Positions 1 to 7,623 of a DNA stretch of 64,000 nt are shown piece by piece (the first letter of the stretch is position 1; every line of letters begins with the position of its first letter). Source of the DNA: JBBQWR01 sp038210495 (GTDB lineage Bacteria > Planctomycetota > Planctomycetia > Pirellulales > DATAWG01); the NCBI GenBank assembly GCA_038210495.1, contig JBBQWR010000012.1, positions 52,536-116,535 of the forward strand, written 5' to 3'. The notes under the pieces were generated by a model. That model worked only from the letters and a program-made list of their open reading frames with translations, was not told where the DNA came from and ran no database searches. Made by a program: the position numbers and the translations under genes.

Positions 1-2
1 AG

Positions 3-143
3 GCCGAGCTGCGTGAGACGCTGGCCCAAGTTCGTTCGTTCATGGAGGTGCTCAAGGTCCTCCGCACCGTCTCGAGCGCTAGCTACTTCGAGGAAAAAGT
101 GTTTGTGCGGCATACGGAAACGCACTTCCGCGATTTAGAGTGA
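3..143 (+). CDS. C-terminal fragment of an unidentified gene cut by the window edge
   Basis: This is the last 46 codons of a gene that begins upstream of the window. It is the only frame that stays open across the start of the sequence. The peptide begins AELRETLAQV and ends HTETHFRDLE before a TGA. It is charged, with Leu/Val spaced as in a helix. Too little is present to assign a family. It converges on the PII gene, and the two share an inverted repeat between their stop codons. Confidence 0.55.
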   Translation, partial: AELRETLAQVRSFMEVLKVLRTVSSASYFEEKVFVRHTETHFRDLE

Positions 144-151
144 GCGAAGAA

Positions 152-225
152 GGTGGTGGGGCTAGGGGCGAGGGAAGAAAGTCGGCGGCGAAGTTGCGGA
201 AACTCTAGTCCCTAGCCCCACCACC
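152..225. terminator. Inverted repeat between convergent genes
   Basis: Two perfect complementary 16-bp arms (152-167 and 210-225, GGTGGTGGGGCTAGGG and its complement) flank a 42-base loop. They fill the gap between the stop of the partial gene and the stop of the PII gene. There is no long T run on either strand. A role as a bidirectional transcription barrier or REP-like element is inferred from placement and symmetry. Confidence 0.45.
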
Positions 226-245
226 CCTCCTCCCTCGGCCTTCCT

Positions 246-584
246 TCAAATCGCCGCGTTTGCCGTTTCGCCGGTCCGAATGCGAATCACCTCCAGTAAT
301 TGACTGACGAAAATCTTGCCATCGCCGACTTGACCCGTTCGGGCGGCGCTGACCAGAGCGTCGATCACGTCGGCCGTGCCCATGTCGTCGACGACCACTT
401 CCAGCTTGACCTTGGGCATGAAGTCGATGGCGTACTCCGCGCTGCGGTAGGTTTCGGTGTGCCCCTTCTGGCGTCCAAAGCCGCGGACCTCCGTGACGGT
501 CATTCCCTGGACCCCCTTCGCATGCAGCGCCTGCTTGACCTCTTCCAACTTGAAATGCCGAATCACCGCTTCGATTTTTCGCAT
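246..584 (-). CDS. glnB: Nitrogen regulatory protein P-II
   Basis: PII proteins are cytoplasmic trimers that sense 2-oxoglutarate and ATP/ADP and control ammonium transporters and nitrogen enzymes. The 112-residue product is full length for the family. It shows the N-terminal strand MRKIEAVIR, the T-loop stretch GRQKGHTETY with the modifiable Tyr51 in RSAEYA, the B-loop GQVGDGKIFV and the C-terminal IRTGE. The start was placed at MRKIEAVIR because family members begin there; the 30 codons open upstream are low-complexity. It has no amt neighbour, unlike the second PII gene at 16265. Whether it corresponds to GlnB or GlnK is inferred, not shown. Confidence 0.93.
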   Translation of the reverse strand: MRKIEAVIRHFKLEEVKQALHAKGVQGMTVTEVRGFGRQKGHTETYRSAEYAIDFMPKVKLEVVVDDMGTADVIDALVSAARTGQVGDGKIFVSQLLEVIRIRTGETANAAI

Positions 585-732
585 GATGGGAGCCCTTGTT
601 GATGCTGGCCGGCGACCCGCCGATGTGGGAGTCGTGCGCCGGCGCATGATGGAAATTAAACCGAGATGGACCACTTAGGTCGGCGCCGCCCACCAATACA
701 TCGCCAACTCGCGATGGTGGGCGAAGCCCATC

Positions 733-1638
733 CTATACGATCTTTTGCGCCAGCGAGAGAATTTCGCGCAAGTGAAAATGATACTTGCCGAGCTTGCCGC
801 CGTAATTTCCGGCCGAAATGGCGAGAACCTTTGGGCCCGCGGCGGCGCGAATCGCCGCCACCATGGCGCCGGCGATTGCCGCTTCGTCCACGCCGTCGAT
901 CACAATTTCCAGGCAATGATTGGCTCCCCTCTGCAAGCGAGTCTCAACGAGTCCCTTGAGCGTGGGACAGAATACATCGGCGGTCGACGCCTTGAGAGCC
1001 TTGTATCGCGACCCCACCTTGCTGCCGCTACGCACCGCCCCGCCAGGAAAGGGAGTGATTGTGCCCGGCAAATCGGCGATCGCCTCGACGGCGCGACGCG
1101 CGGCGTCGAGTGCGGACCCGAGCTCGGCGGCTTGCATGAGGATGTTTCCGCCGGCGATCCCTTTTTCGATCCCCAGCGACTGCTCAACCAGAAATTCGCC
1201 ATCCATCACGGGAATTCGCCAGTATCTGCGGCCGGCGAGCAGCTTGCTCTTTTGATGGCCGTCGCCGAAAAAACGGAGCAACTTGCCCAGCGGCGCGCGC
1301 TCGACGCTCTCGGGCAAACCATCGAAGACCGCGGTCGTGGGGCAGGTCATCAGACATTGACCGACACGAGTCACCATCGCCTTGCCCAGACTCTCGGCGG
1401 AGAAGCCGAAGGCCAAGATGGCGGCGCCCGGCCGGCGGTCCGGCGTCTCGTCGAGCGAAAGCCATCGCTCCAGTCCGATTTCCGCGTCGCAGCCGATGAT
1501 CGAACTGCCATAACCGGTGACTTCCGAGAGCGCCGCCTTCAGCCAATAGTCGTCGTGGGCCGTGACAACCAGCCGTGCGTAGCGCATGCGAAACGCCTCG
1601 GCGAACGTGTCGTCTATCAGCGTGTCGGAAATCAGCAT
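733..1638 (-). CDS. ftr: Formylmethanofuran:tetrahydromethanopterin formyltransferase (Ftr/FhcD)
   Basis: The enzyme transfers a formyl group between methanofuran and tetrahydromethanopterin. It belongs to the C1 pathway of methanogens, methylotrophs and many planctomycetes, where it is called FhcD. The 301-residue product matches the family's usual length of about 300. Motifs seen include IDDTFAEAFRMRYARLVVTA near the start, RVGQCLMTCPTTAVFDG, GIAGGNILMQ, TITPFPGGAVRSGSKVGS and the C-terminal ISAGNYGGKLGKY. The start is the ATG before LISDTLIDDTFAEAF; the 32 codons open upstream encode a dispersed repeat. No other fhc or H4MPT gene lies nearby, so the rest of the pathway must be elsewhere. 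Confidence 0.95.
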   Translation of the reverse strand: MLISDTLIDDTFAEAFRMRYARLVVTAHDDYWLKAALSEVTGYGSSIIGCDAEIGLERWLSLDETPDRRPGAAILAFGFSAESLGKAMVTRVGQCLMTCPTTAVFDGLPESVERAPLGKLLRFFGDGHQKSKLLAGRRYWRIPVMDGEFLVEQSLGIEKGIAGGNILMQAAELGSALDAARRAVEAIADLPGTITPFPGGAVRSGSKVGSRYKALKASTADVFCPTLKGLVETRLQRGANHCLEIVIDGVDEAAIAGAMVAAIRAAAGPKVLAISAGNYGGKLGKYHFHLREILSLAQKIV

Positions 1639-1645
1639 GTTGACT

Positions 1646-1712
1646 CCCTCTCCCTTTGGGAGAGGGCTGCCCTCACCCTGCCCTCTCCCAAGGGGAAAGG
1701 GTCCTCGGACTC
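1646..1712. repeat. REP-like CCCTCTCCC palindrome element
   Basis: A perfect 9-bp stem with a TTT loop (CCCTCTCCC-TTT-GGGAGAGGG, 1646-1666) is followed by a diverged second arm pair ending in AAGGGGAAAGGG. It sits between the ftr start codon and the end of the next gene. Its translation gives the LPKGEG/PLGRGQGEG-type strings often seen where such intergenic repeats are mis-called as protein. It may end the upstream transcript or be a mobile-repeat relic. Confidence 0.6.
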
Positions 1713-1730
1713 GCTCTGTCGCCATTCTTC

Positions 1731-3686
1731 TCAAATCGCTCGCCGGCGGCCAACGAGAGTCGGCAGGCCCGAGACGGCCGCCTTTTTCGGATCGGGAATC
1801 GCCCCCAGCTGTACGAGCAGCTTTTCCACTCGTCGTTGCATGGCGGGCGTTTGCTTGACGACAATCGCTCCAGGCACGGCGTGAATATAAGCCTCGCCGC
1901 TCCAGAGCTTGGGTTCAATCAGATCGTGCACGACGGACACGAAATCGTCGCCCGGCAGGTCGGTGTTGAGTTTGTAAATTTTCATGCTCAGGGGGCGTTT
2001 CTTGTCCTTGTCCAGCTCGGGAGTCGCCGGCGTTTTTGCCGTTGTAATGGGCTGTTCGCCGACCGCTTTGCGAAGCTTGGCGAGCACATCGGCAATCTGT
2101 CCGTGGGCGCCCCGAGTCTGGTCGCAGACGAAGGCTCGAGCGGTCGGCAAATAGCCGACATAGGCATTGCCCGACTTGGCCTTGTCGAGCGTGGCCCAGG
2201 AATCCGGCTCGACCGTTCGGGTCACGACATCGAGCAGCCGGGCGTATTCTTCGTCGATCCCGTCTCGGTCCGCGTCGCCGACGATCAAATCGCCGATAGG
2301 ATATACACGAACGCTTCGCGATTCGCCGGCGTCGTTCTTGGTGGTGATAACCAAGGCCTCGTCGCGCACCACATAGCTCAAGGGCGTGTCGGACAGCAAC
2401 ACGTCGAGCACCTGATGCAAGGGCGTGCCGGGAAGTTCGAGCGGCTCCGCCAATTGACTCGTGAAACCGGCGGCGCGAGCATGGGCGTCGACATGCACGG
2501 GTGCCCCGGTGAAATTTCTCAGCCAGTCGGCCAACTCATCGATGTTGGCAGCGACGATTTTTGCGTCGACCGGCTTTTCGAGCGCCTTGTCGATCGCCGT
2601 TTGGTCGGTCGTCGAAATGGGAATTCCCGCGCTGACGGTCGCATCGTAGTTCTTAAGGTTTTTCGCTCTTCGCAACGCGCCGAGAAGGTTGGCCACCCGC
2701 GTCTGCAATTGCTGGTCTTGCGCGATCGTGAACGTGCCGTGAAAGGGACTGCAATCTTGCGTCCCGGCCGTCGCGTTTTCGCCGGACAGCGGAAAGTCGA
2801 GCGTCCCGGTGATGATATCGCCGAGCGGATCGTATTGATAGTCTCCGTTGTCATCGGCGGACGGCTCCGCGCCAGGCTGCGCCAGCACCAGATCGCGGAC
2901 GTTGTAAACCTGCGGGACAAGCGGCAATGTCGGCTCCTCGGTCAAGAGCACCTGGCCCTGTTCGGCATACCAAGTCCAGCCGATGTCGTGAGCGATAAGA
3001 TTCAGCGCGCTGGTGGCCGAAACATCTTTGAGATGAACAGTGACCAGCGGCTGGCCGTCCTTTGTCTCGGCCGGCTTGGCGGTTGTCGTTTTGACCTCGG
3101 CCGGCTTTGCCGGTGTTGAAATAATGGGAGTTGGATTAACGGCGGGTGAGTTCGGAGCGGCGGGCTGGGGGCCAGGATGTTTCGTGTCTGTGGACTTACT
3201 GGTGGGCGGCGCCGGTTGATCTGGCTTTTTTTCGACGGGCTTTTTGTCCTCCGGCTTGTCTTCAGCCTTCGCGGACTCCCGCGTCGGGTCCTTGAAAAGC
3301 AGGTCGATATCGAGTTTGGTCTGGGCGCGAATGGCGTCCGTCACATCCGCGAGCGGCGCATTGGCGAAGTCGAGCGATACCTTGCGAGCGAGCGCGGCTT
3401 GGGTTGCCTGATCGGGCATCGATCCAAGCACCGAAGTAACGCGCGTTTGAATTTTGTCCTGCGGAGTGTGCCGCGGCGCATGGGGCTTGCCGGGCTCAGT
3501 CGGTGGGGCCGGATCGGGACTCTTTGGCGGGTCGAGTGGTTTGGCCGGCGGCAAGGGCCGGATCGGCGACGTGGGGACGGACTTGGTCGGCGCCTTTTCT
3601 TCGGCGCGCAAGAGCGGTCCAGCGGTCAAGCAAATTGCGACCGCGACACTCAGCGGCAACACGATATTTAAGCCGTTGATTTTCAT
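1731..3686 (-). CDS. Exported protein with secretin N-domain-like repeats
   Basis: The function is not established. The 651-residue product begins with a Sec-type signal (MKINGLNIVLPLSVAVAICL, processing near LLRAEE). A Pro/Lys-rich spacer to about residue 85 follows. Three stretches resemble the short STN/secretin N-terminal fold: DFANAPLADVTDAIRAQTKL near 106, VTVHLKDVSATSALNLIAHD near 213, and a pair near 375-450 including PGTPLHQVLDVLLSDTPL. A second Pro/Thr/Lys-rich linker lies at about 135-205. No outer-membrane secretin barrel is visible, so this is not a complete secretin. A periplasmic scaffold role is plausible. The gene is monocistronic and diverges from the Flp pilin. Confidence 0.75.
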   Translation of the reverse strand: MKINGLNIVLPLSVAVAICLTAGPLLRAEEKAPTKSVPTSPIRPLPPAKPLDPPKSPDPAPPTEPGKPHAPRHTPQDKIQTRVTSVLGSMPDQATQAALARKVSLDFANAPLADVTDAIRAQTKLDIDLLFKDPTRESAKAEDKPEDKKPVEKKPDQPAPPTSKSTDTKHPGPQPAAPNSPAVNPTPIISTPAKPAEVKTTTAKPAETKDGQPLVTVHLKDVSATSALNLIAHDIGWTWYAEQGQVLLTEEPTLPLVPQVYNVRDLVLAQPGAEPSADDNGDYQYDPLGDIITGTLDFPLSGENATAGTQDCSPFHGTFTIAQDQQLQTRVANLLGALRRAKNLKNYDATVSAGIPISTTDQTAIDKALEKPVDAKIVAANIDELADWLRNFTGAPVHVDAHARAAGFTSQLAEPLELPGTPLHQVLDVLLSDTPLSYVVRDEALVITTKNDAGESRSVRVYPIGDLIVGDADRDGIDEEYARLLDVVTRTVEPDSWATLDKAKSGNAYVGYLPTARAFVCDQTRGAHGQIADVLAKLRKAVGEQPITTAKTPATPELDKDKKRPLSMKIYKLNTDLPGDDFVSVVHDLIEPKLWSGEAYIHAVPGAIVVKQTPAMQRRVEKLLVQLGAIPDPKKAAVSGLPTLVGRRRAI

Positions 3687-4077
3687 GGAAGTGCATTCTC
3701 GTTTTTCTAACGATCGGGCGCTGCGCCGGAATATTCGTCACGAGCGGTAAAAGAGGCGCCGGCGATTCTAAAGCCTAAGTCGCTCCCAGCGACCATGCAA
3801 GCGGGGTCTCGGGACTGCTCAATGGCCGACAGTCTCGAAGACTTTTAATGGCCCGAGTAAAAAGCCGTGGCTCCTGCGCCATGCCGATTATTAGGTCCGC
3901 GGCCGGCTGTAAGCCTAGCCCGGGAGGGGGCGAAAGTGGCTAGCGGCCACGGAATTAATTGCCCTCGACCGGCAATCGAACTAAAGTTCTTATGTGAAAA
4001 CAGAAAACCAGCCGCTGGAGCGGCCGTCCGAATTCCCCCAAGGCTCATTGCCGCGTGCAGAGCCCGAACGACCGGCT
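3687..4077. other. Divergent intergenic region, no gene recognised
   Basis: This gap of about 390 bases separates the secretin-like gene (minus) from the Flp pilin (plus), so it should contain both promoters. A small palindrome, GTGGC-TAGCG-GCCAC, lies near 3925-3945. No convincing -35/-10 pair, RNA gene or small ORF was recognised. Confidence 0.4.
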
Positions 4078-4254
4078 ATGAAAACAATTCAGCAATTTTT
4101 GGGCGAGGATGACGCCGCGACGGCGGTCGAATATGCCGTGATGCTGTCGCTAATTCTCTTAGCTTGTTTAGCCGCCGTCAAAACATTCGGAACCGCAACG
4201 GCCACGAGTTTCAATAACTCATCGACTTCCATCGGCACGGCCATCGGAAGCTAA
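4078..4254 (+). CDS. flp: Flp/Fap-type pilin, orphan
   Basis: A short Flp-family pilin precursor of 58 residues. The type IVb prepilin pattern is clear: a short charged leader (MKTIQQFLGEDDAAT), then AVEYAVMLSLILLACLAAVK, the Glu/Tyr pair followed by a hydrophobic helix, and a Ser/Thr-rich tail ending GTAIGS. Flp pilins are cut by a prepilin peptidase and assembled by the Tad secretion machine, none of which is encoded near here. The internal ATG was chosen because it puts the leader at the usual length; an in-frame ATG 28 codons earlier adds non-conserved sequence. Confidence 0.88.
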   Translation: MKTIQQFLGEDDAATAVEYAVMLSLILLACLAAVKTFGTATATSFNNSSTSIGTAIGS

Positions 4255-4340
4255 GGGGGTCGGACAATTCCGGGGGACTGTCGCCGCTTTGCGGAGTCCA
4301 CGGAGCCATTCTGGAGACTTTCCCTCGTCCCCGGCCCGAT

Positions 4341-4544
4341 CTACCAGGGCTTCAATTTCCAGCCCAAGATGAAGCCCACGCCGAAGCACCAGAGAGCCGC
4401 CTGCTCCGGCTTGTCGCGCGCAAAATCGAGCGCGTAGTGCAAGATATCGTCAAGCGGCTTGTTCGATTGTTCAGCCCGGGCGACGTTCTGACCGCTTTGG
4501 CCGCCTTGTTTCTGTCCGGATCCTTGAGTGGCTTGATTGGCCAT
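4341..4544 (-). CDS. Small single-TM protein of the stress membrane cluster
   Basis: A 67-residue protein with a hydrophilic Gln/Gly-rich N-terminus (MANQATQGSGQKQGGQSG) and a C-terminal membrane segment, ALWCFGVGFILGWKLKP. A GGAG ribosome site lies at a good distance before the ATG. The GxxxxGW anchor resembles that of the 75-residue neighbour at 5029 (SIGVVLGWTIKR) and the tails of ElaB/YqjD proteins. It is the last gene of a five-gene minus-strand cluster. The N-terminal MANQ-TMQG/MANQATQG start is shared with the CsbD-type gene at 5793. Function unknown. Confidence 0.7.
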   Translation of the reverse strand: MANQATQGSGQKQGGQSGQNVARAEQSNKPLDDILHYALDFARDKPEQAALWCFGVGFILGWKLKPW

Positions 4545-4576
4545 GATCTGATCTCCAGCTTGCAGGGTTTAAAGTT

Positions 4577-5053
4577 TTAAAGAACTCGACTCGTTTCAGA
4601 TTGAGACGATTGAGACGTTGGGTGGCGCCAGATGGAATTGATCGCCCTGATATTGTTGAGGAACTCTTGCTTCGATCGTTGAAACGCCTGCGGCGCTCGC
4701 TTTGCGATTCGCATTGCATTTGCGACGAGGGCGACGCCAATCAGGAGCCCAACTAGGGCCACGATCACGAATGCCCAGCACCGCATTAGATCGGTGTATT
4801 CGACGAGTAATTCGGCGATCCCGAACATCAAGACGGTTGTTCCCGCGAGCCCAAGCACGGCCATAATGGCGAACGCTTTGACCGGCGCCATCATATGCTG
4901 GGCGGCTTCTTTTGCGTCCTCGGAAATGAGTTGCAATTGCAACTCGACCAAGGTTGAAAAATGATGCCCCAGGTCGCCAATAATTCCTGTCAGCGGCTCG
5001 GCGGCCCCATTGCGACCGTTTTTGCCATTCACATAAGGCGCTTGATGGTCCAT
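4577..5053 (-). CDS. Phage-holin-superfamily (DUF1469/YqjE-like) membrane protein
   Basis: A 158-residue inner-membrane protein. An N-terminal amphipathic region (LTGIIGDLGHHFSTLVELQL) precedes two hydrophobic helices, AFAIMAVLGLAGTTVLMFGI and CWAFVIVALVGLLIGVALVA, and a basic C-terminus. This is the pattern of the DUF1469/YqjE 'holin III' family, which is not a real lysis protein in housekeeping contexts. The start at MDHQAPYVNGKNG removes an unlikely Arg-rich extension and overlaps the preceding gene by 25 bp, consistent with co-translation. In enterobacteria yqjE lies beside yqjD, an ElaB-family gene; the same pairing is seen here. Confidence 0.75.
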   Translation of the reverse strand: MDHQAPYVNGKNGRNGAAEPLTGIIGDLGHHFSTLVELQLQLISEDAKEAAQHMMAPVKAFAIMAVLGLAGTTVLMFGIAELLVEYTDLMRCWAFVIVALVGLLIGVALVANAMRIAKRAPQAFQRSKQEFLNNIRAINSIWRHPTSQSSQSETSRVL

Positions 5054-5256
5054 CCCAGCACGACTCCAATGCTTAAGGAAACGACAAGCGTGCCCGCCGG
5101 ATGGGACACCATTGTCGTCTCTGCCCGTTTGACTGATCCGCGTCCCGCGTCGACGACGTTGCTCCAAATTCCGGCCGTATTGTAGCGGAATCCGTGACGA
5201 TTGCCGGCGGATTGTTCGGTCGTTCGTCCCAGGATGTCGATCATGGTTGACCCCAT
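5029..5256 (-). CDS. Small tail-anchored membrane protein, ElaB/YqjD-like
   Basis: A 75-residue product with a polar N-terminal half and one C-terminal membrane segment, AGTLVVSLSIGVVLGWTIKR, ending at Met. The HPAG-TLVVSL...GVVLGW arrangement (His-Pro, then a Gly-rich helix, then basic residues) resembles the ribosome-associated ElaB/YqjD tail anchors. Two starts are possible: the ATG used here, or an ATG four codons later (MIDILGRTTEQ), which has a GGGG run upstream. It overlaps the following gene by 25 bp. Function unknown; membership of the stress cluster is inferred from order. Confidence 0.65.
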   Translation of the reverse strand: MGSTMIDILGRTTEQSAGNRHGFRYNTAGIWSNVVDAGRGSVKRAETTMVSHPAGTLVVSLSIGVVLGWTIKRLM

Positions 5257-5290
5257 GGTTTATCGTTGACTGCCGCGCAACAAGACCGGA

Positions 5291-5722
5291 CTACCGAGAC
5301 CGGAAAGAAAACGACCGCTGCGACTGCTCCTCGTCCGGTTTTTTCGCCGTGAAATGGCGAGCGGCCAATTCCTTGACGATCGCCAGGCCTTTGGCGGACG
5401 CAATCCGTACAAGTATTGGCAGCACCGTTCCAGCGATGAGCCCTTTGCCGCTGCGCTCGCGCTGCAACTCGATTGGCGCGCCGCGCCGGCCCATGCTGGC
5501 CAGCGCGGCGGCGTCGATCAAGATCTTCTTCGCGCCGGCCGGCACCAAAAGATATCCAAAAACGGCCGCCGCTCCGGCGCACAGCCACGGGTGGCGGGTG
5601 ACATAATACCGCCAATCGGCCTGCCGTCGCGCGCTGACCGCTAAATGAGAAGCGTCGTTAGCCAACACTTGGCGAATTTCAGACATTCGCCGTCGGATAT
5701 CGTCGACGTGCTCCGGAGCCAT
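5291..5722 (-). CDS. DUF3618-like membrane protein
   Basis: A 143-residue protein. The N-terminus MAPEHVDDIRRRMSEIRQVL matches the DUF3618 pattern of a short amphipathic helix before a hydrophobic anchor. The segment HPWLCAGAAAVFGYLLVPAG (about residues 44-63) is the membrane anchor. A second weak hydrophobic stretch, GLIAGTVLPILVRIA, follows. The start is fixed by an AGAGGA site six bases before the ATG; a longer 17-codon extension lacks such a site. It lies within the minus-strand stress-membrane cluster. Biochemical role unknown. Confidence 0.7.
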   Translation of the reverse strand: MAPEHVDDIRRRMSEIRQVLANDASHLAVSARRQADWRYYVTRHPWLCAGAAAVFGYLLVPAGAKKILIDAAALASMGRRGAPIELQRERSGKGLIAGTVLPILVRIASAKGLAIVKELAARHFTAKKPDEEQSQRSFSFRSR

Positions 5723-5792
5723 GGAGGTCCTCTTCGTCAGGGTGGGCCTAGGTCGTTCGACAAAATGCGTCATCTCGATCGTGCAAGCGTCA

Positions 5793-6215
5793 TTACCTAG
5801 ACGATCGCATGAGTAATCCGAGAACCACGCCCGTAATCAGGCCAGCGCCAAACGCCGCCGCGACGGAAGTGGCCGGGCTCTCCTGGATCATCTTCTCGGC
5901 CGACGCATAACCTTCGCGAACGTGCTTCGCGACATGGTCGGCGCCTTCTCGGGCCGATTGCAACGCGCTAGCGGCCATATCTTTGGCTTGGTCGGCCGCT
6001 TGGGAAATCCCCGAGGCGCCGTGCGATGAGAGACCGTTCACGAAATGTTCGATCTGTTCGCGAGCTTCGCCCGTTTTGCGTTGGATGTAGCCAACCAATT
6101 GCTGCGAGTTGCCTTCGTACTGTTTGAGTTCATCTTGACTGAGTTGGCCCCATTTCTGTCGCAGCTTGCCCACGATTTCGTTCCAGTTGCCCTGCATTGT
6201 TTGTTGGTTGGCCAT
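5793..6215 (-). CDS. CsbD-like domain fused to a DUF883/ElaB-type tail anchor
   Basis: A 140-residue protein joining two stress-linked families. Residues 1-60 are CsbD-like: NWNEIVGKLRQKWGQLSQDE, then QLVGYIQRKTGEAREQIEHF. Residues 70-140 look like DUF883/ElaB: a long helix rich in Ala, Ser and Lys (AADQAKDMAASALQSAREGA), the ESPATSVAAA turn and a Gly-rich membrane helix, GAGLITGVVLGLLMRSSR. CsbD is induced by general stress in several bacteria; ElaB/YqjD proteins tether ribosomes or other factors to the membrane. An AAGGA site precedes the ATG. It is the first gene of the five-gene cluster and is followed by a YqjE-type gene, as in the enterobacterial yqj operon. Confidence 0.82.
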   Translation of the reverse strand: MANQQTMQGNWNEIVGKLRQKWGQLSQDELKQYEGNSQQLVGYIQRKTGEAREQIEHFVNGLSSHGASGISQAADQAKDMAASALQSAREGADHVAKHVREGYASAEKMIQESPATSVAAAFGAGLITGVVLGLLMRSSR

Positions 6216-6626
6216 GATCCGGGTCCTTTCGCAAATGAGATTATGGGGAATTGGCGCCAGTTACAGCCCTTCGATTTTTTCAGGGCCTCTCTGGAGAAAG
6301 CAACTGCTGCGCCAATCTTATCGCGGGGAGCGACCGTTTGAGCTCAGAACAAGCCTCAAGGGCCCAATTGCCTAGATTCGACCACTTTGTCGATCAGGAG
6401 CACGACCCTGTCGAGTGCATATTGTGCATTAAACTTCCTCGCTGGCCTCGAAGTTGTCATCCCTTGGCAAGTCATCCCGAGTCTCCCTTGGGTTTACTCA
6501 TCGTCAAGGCTCGATTCACCGAAGCCGGCGACCTCTTACCGGGCATAATTTGCCAGCGCGATCAGCCAACGGGGGTAGTTCGGCGCCTATTGTCGCGCCA
6601 CCCGGTATTTTTGGCCTGCCCGGCGG
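6216..6626. other. Intergenic region upstream of the stress cluster, nothing recognised
   Basis: About 410 bases between the end of the DUF4105 lipoprotein gene and the start of the CsbD fusion gene. It should carry the promoter of the stress cluster. No confident -35/-10 pair, repeat or RNA gene was found by eye. Open frames here have no recognisable protein features. Confidence 0.4.
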
Positions 6627-7460
6627 TTAACGACGGATGCGCTGCGAGAAATCGGGGCTGTCGTGAAATTCAAACGCCAGTCGGTTGATGCGGGCCGACG
6701 CCCTAGTACGCTCGAAATTTCCGTCGGTCTCAATGAGTCCGAGTTGATAGACCAGCCGATCGGACAGTCCGGGCAGGAGGACTTCATAATTGTAGCGAAT
6801 TCGGCCGGGCGCGACGTGGTTCACGTGGGCGACCAAGTTCGTCGTGCAGTTGTTGGTGATCGTATTGTAGAACTCGGGCTCGCGGGACAGCTTATTTGCT
6901 CGCTTGAGCATGTCCACGAACAGGGCCTGCGATTGTTCTGGAGCGGACTTGCCGTGGTACATATACACGTCGTCTAGCTGAAAATTACTGCGGATGCGGA
7001 TTAAGTCTCGCTCGTCGCCGACGACATATACCATTTCGTTCTGGTTGAAAAAATTCTTGCCGGCCGAATACTGTTCGTTGCGCAGCCGGCGAACTTCAAC
7101 CGAAATCGCGACGTAATCCTGGCCGTGGAAGCCAAAGCTCAAGAAAGTGTGCGCGATCCGCGGCATGTCGCTGAACGGCACAAGCACAAAGTCGACCGTG
7201 TCGAGCTGTTTTAGGTTATACGTGCGATCCTGGAAATGAACGTCGAAATCCTTGTCGGTCCGATACTCGCAATTGCGGACGTTATGCACGGTAACGAAAT
7301 CGCCATCGAAGTCGGCCGTGGCCAGCTTGGAAAGCTCCGGGGCCCAATCGCGATCGTTCGACGGCGTAAGACGGCAGCCAACTGAGGCGACGAGCATGCC
7401 TATCGCCAGTCCGAGCACGACGGGCGATGCGCGAAGTTGTGTGGCGCTGCTAAATAGCAC
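6627..7460 (-). CDS. Lipoprotein with DUF4105/Lnb N-terminal-type domain
   Basis: A 277-residue predicted lipoprotein. Starting at a GTG with a GGAG site eight bases upstream gives a compact signal (VLFSSATQLRASPVVLGLA...) ending in a lipobox-like ASVGC. The remainder matches the DUF4105 (Lnb N-terminal periplasmic) pattern: DVHFQDRTYNLKQLDTVDF, then RIAHTFLSFGFHGQDYVAIS, a conserved His in a Ser/Phe-rich strand, and later EFYNTITNNCTTNLVAH with the paired Asn-Cys. His and Cys together suggest a papain-like hydrolase or acyltransferase fold, as in Lnb-family N-acyltransferases, but the reaction is inferred. A TTG start 13 codons earlier would spoil the signal peptide. Confidence 0.8.
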   Translation of the reverse strand: MLFSSATQLRASPVVLGLAIGMLVASVGCRLTPSNDRDWAPELSKLATADFDGDFVTVHNVRNCEYRTDKDFDVHFQDRTYNLKQLDTVDFVLVPFSDMPRIAHTFLSFGFHGQDYVAISVEVRRLRNEQYSAGKNFFNQNEMVYVVGDERDLIRIRSNFQLDDVYMYHGKSAPEQSQALFVDMLKRANKLSREPEFYNTITNNCTTNLVAHVNHVAPGRIRYNYEVLLPGLSDRLVYQLGLIETDGNFERTRASARINRLAFEFHDSPDFSQRIRR

Positions 7461-7623
7461 GCGAAAACTCCACGAGGGGACCGAGCAGGATATCGCCAAA
7501 CGGCGAGATCAACGATTCGACTGCCTTCCATCGCCGGAACCGGCGGATGTGAAGCCGGCAAGATTAGCCGAACGATCGCGACGCGAAAAGGGTGACTGGG
7601 CTATTTACGGGCTATAGACGGCA

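Noticed and set aside
745..1884. Plus-strand open frame opposite ftr
   Set aside because: Ftr is unambiguous; the opposite frame has no recognisable motif and runs through a dispersed repeat.
1656..3119. Long open frame (487 codons) on the plus strand
   Set aside because: It lies antisense to the secretin-like gene, has Arg/Gly/Val-biased composition without domains, and has no ribosome site.
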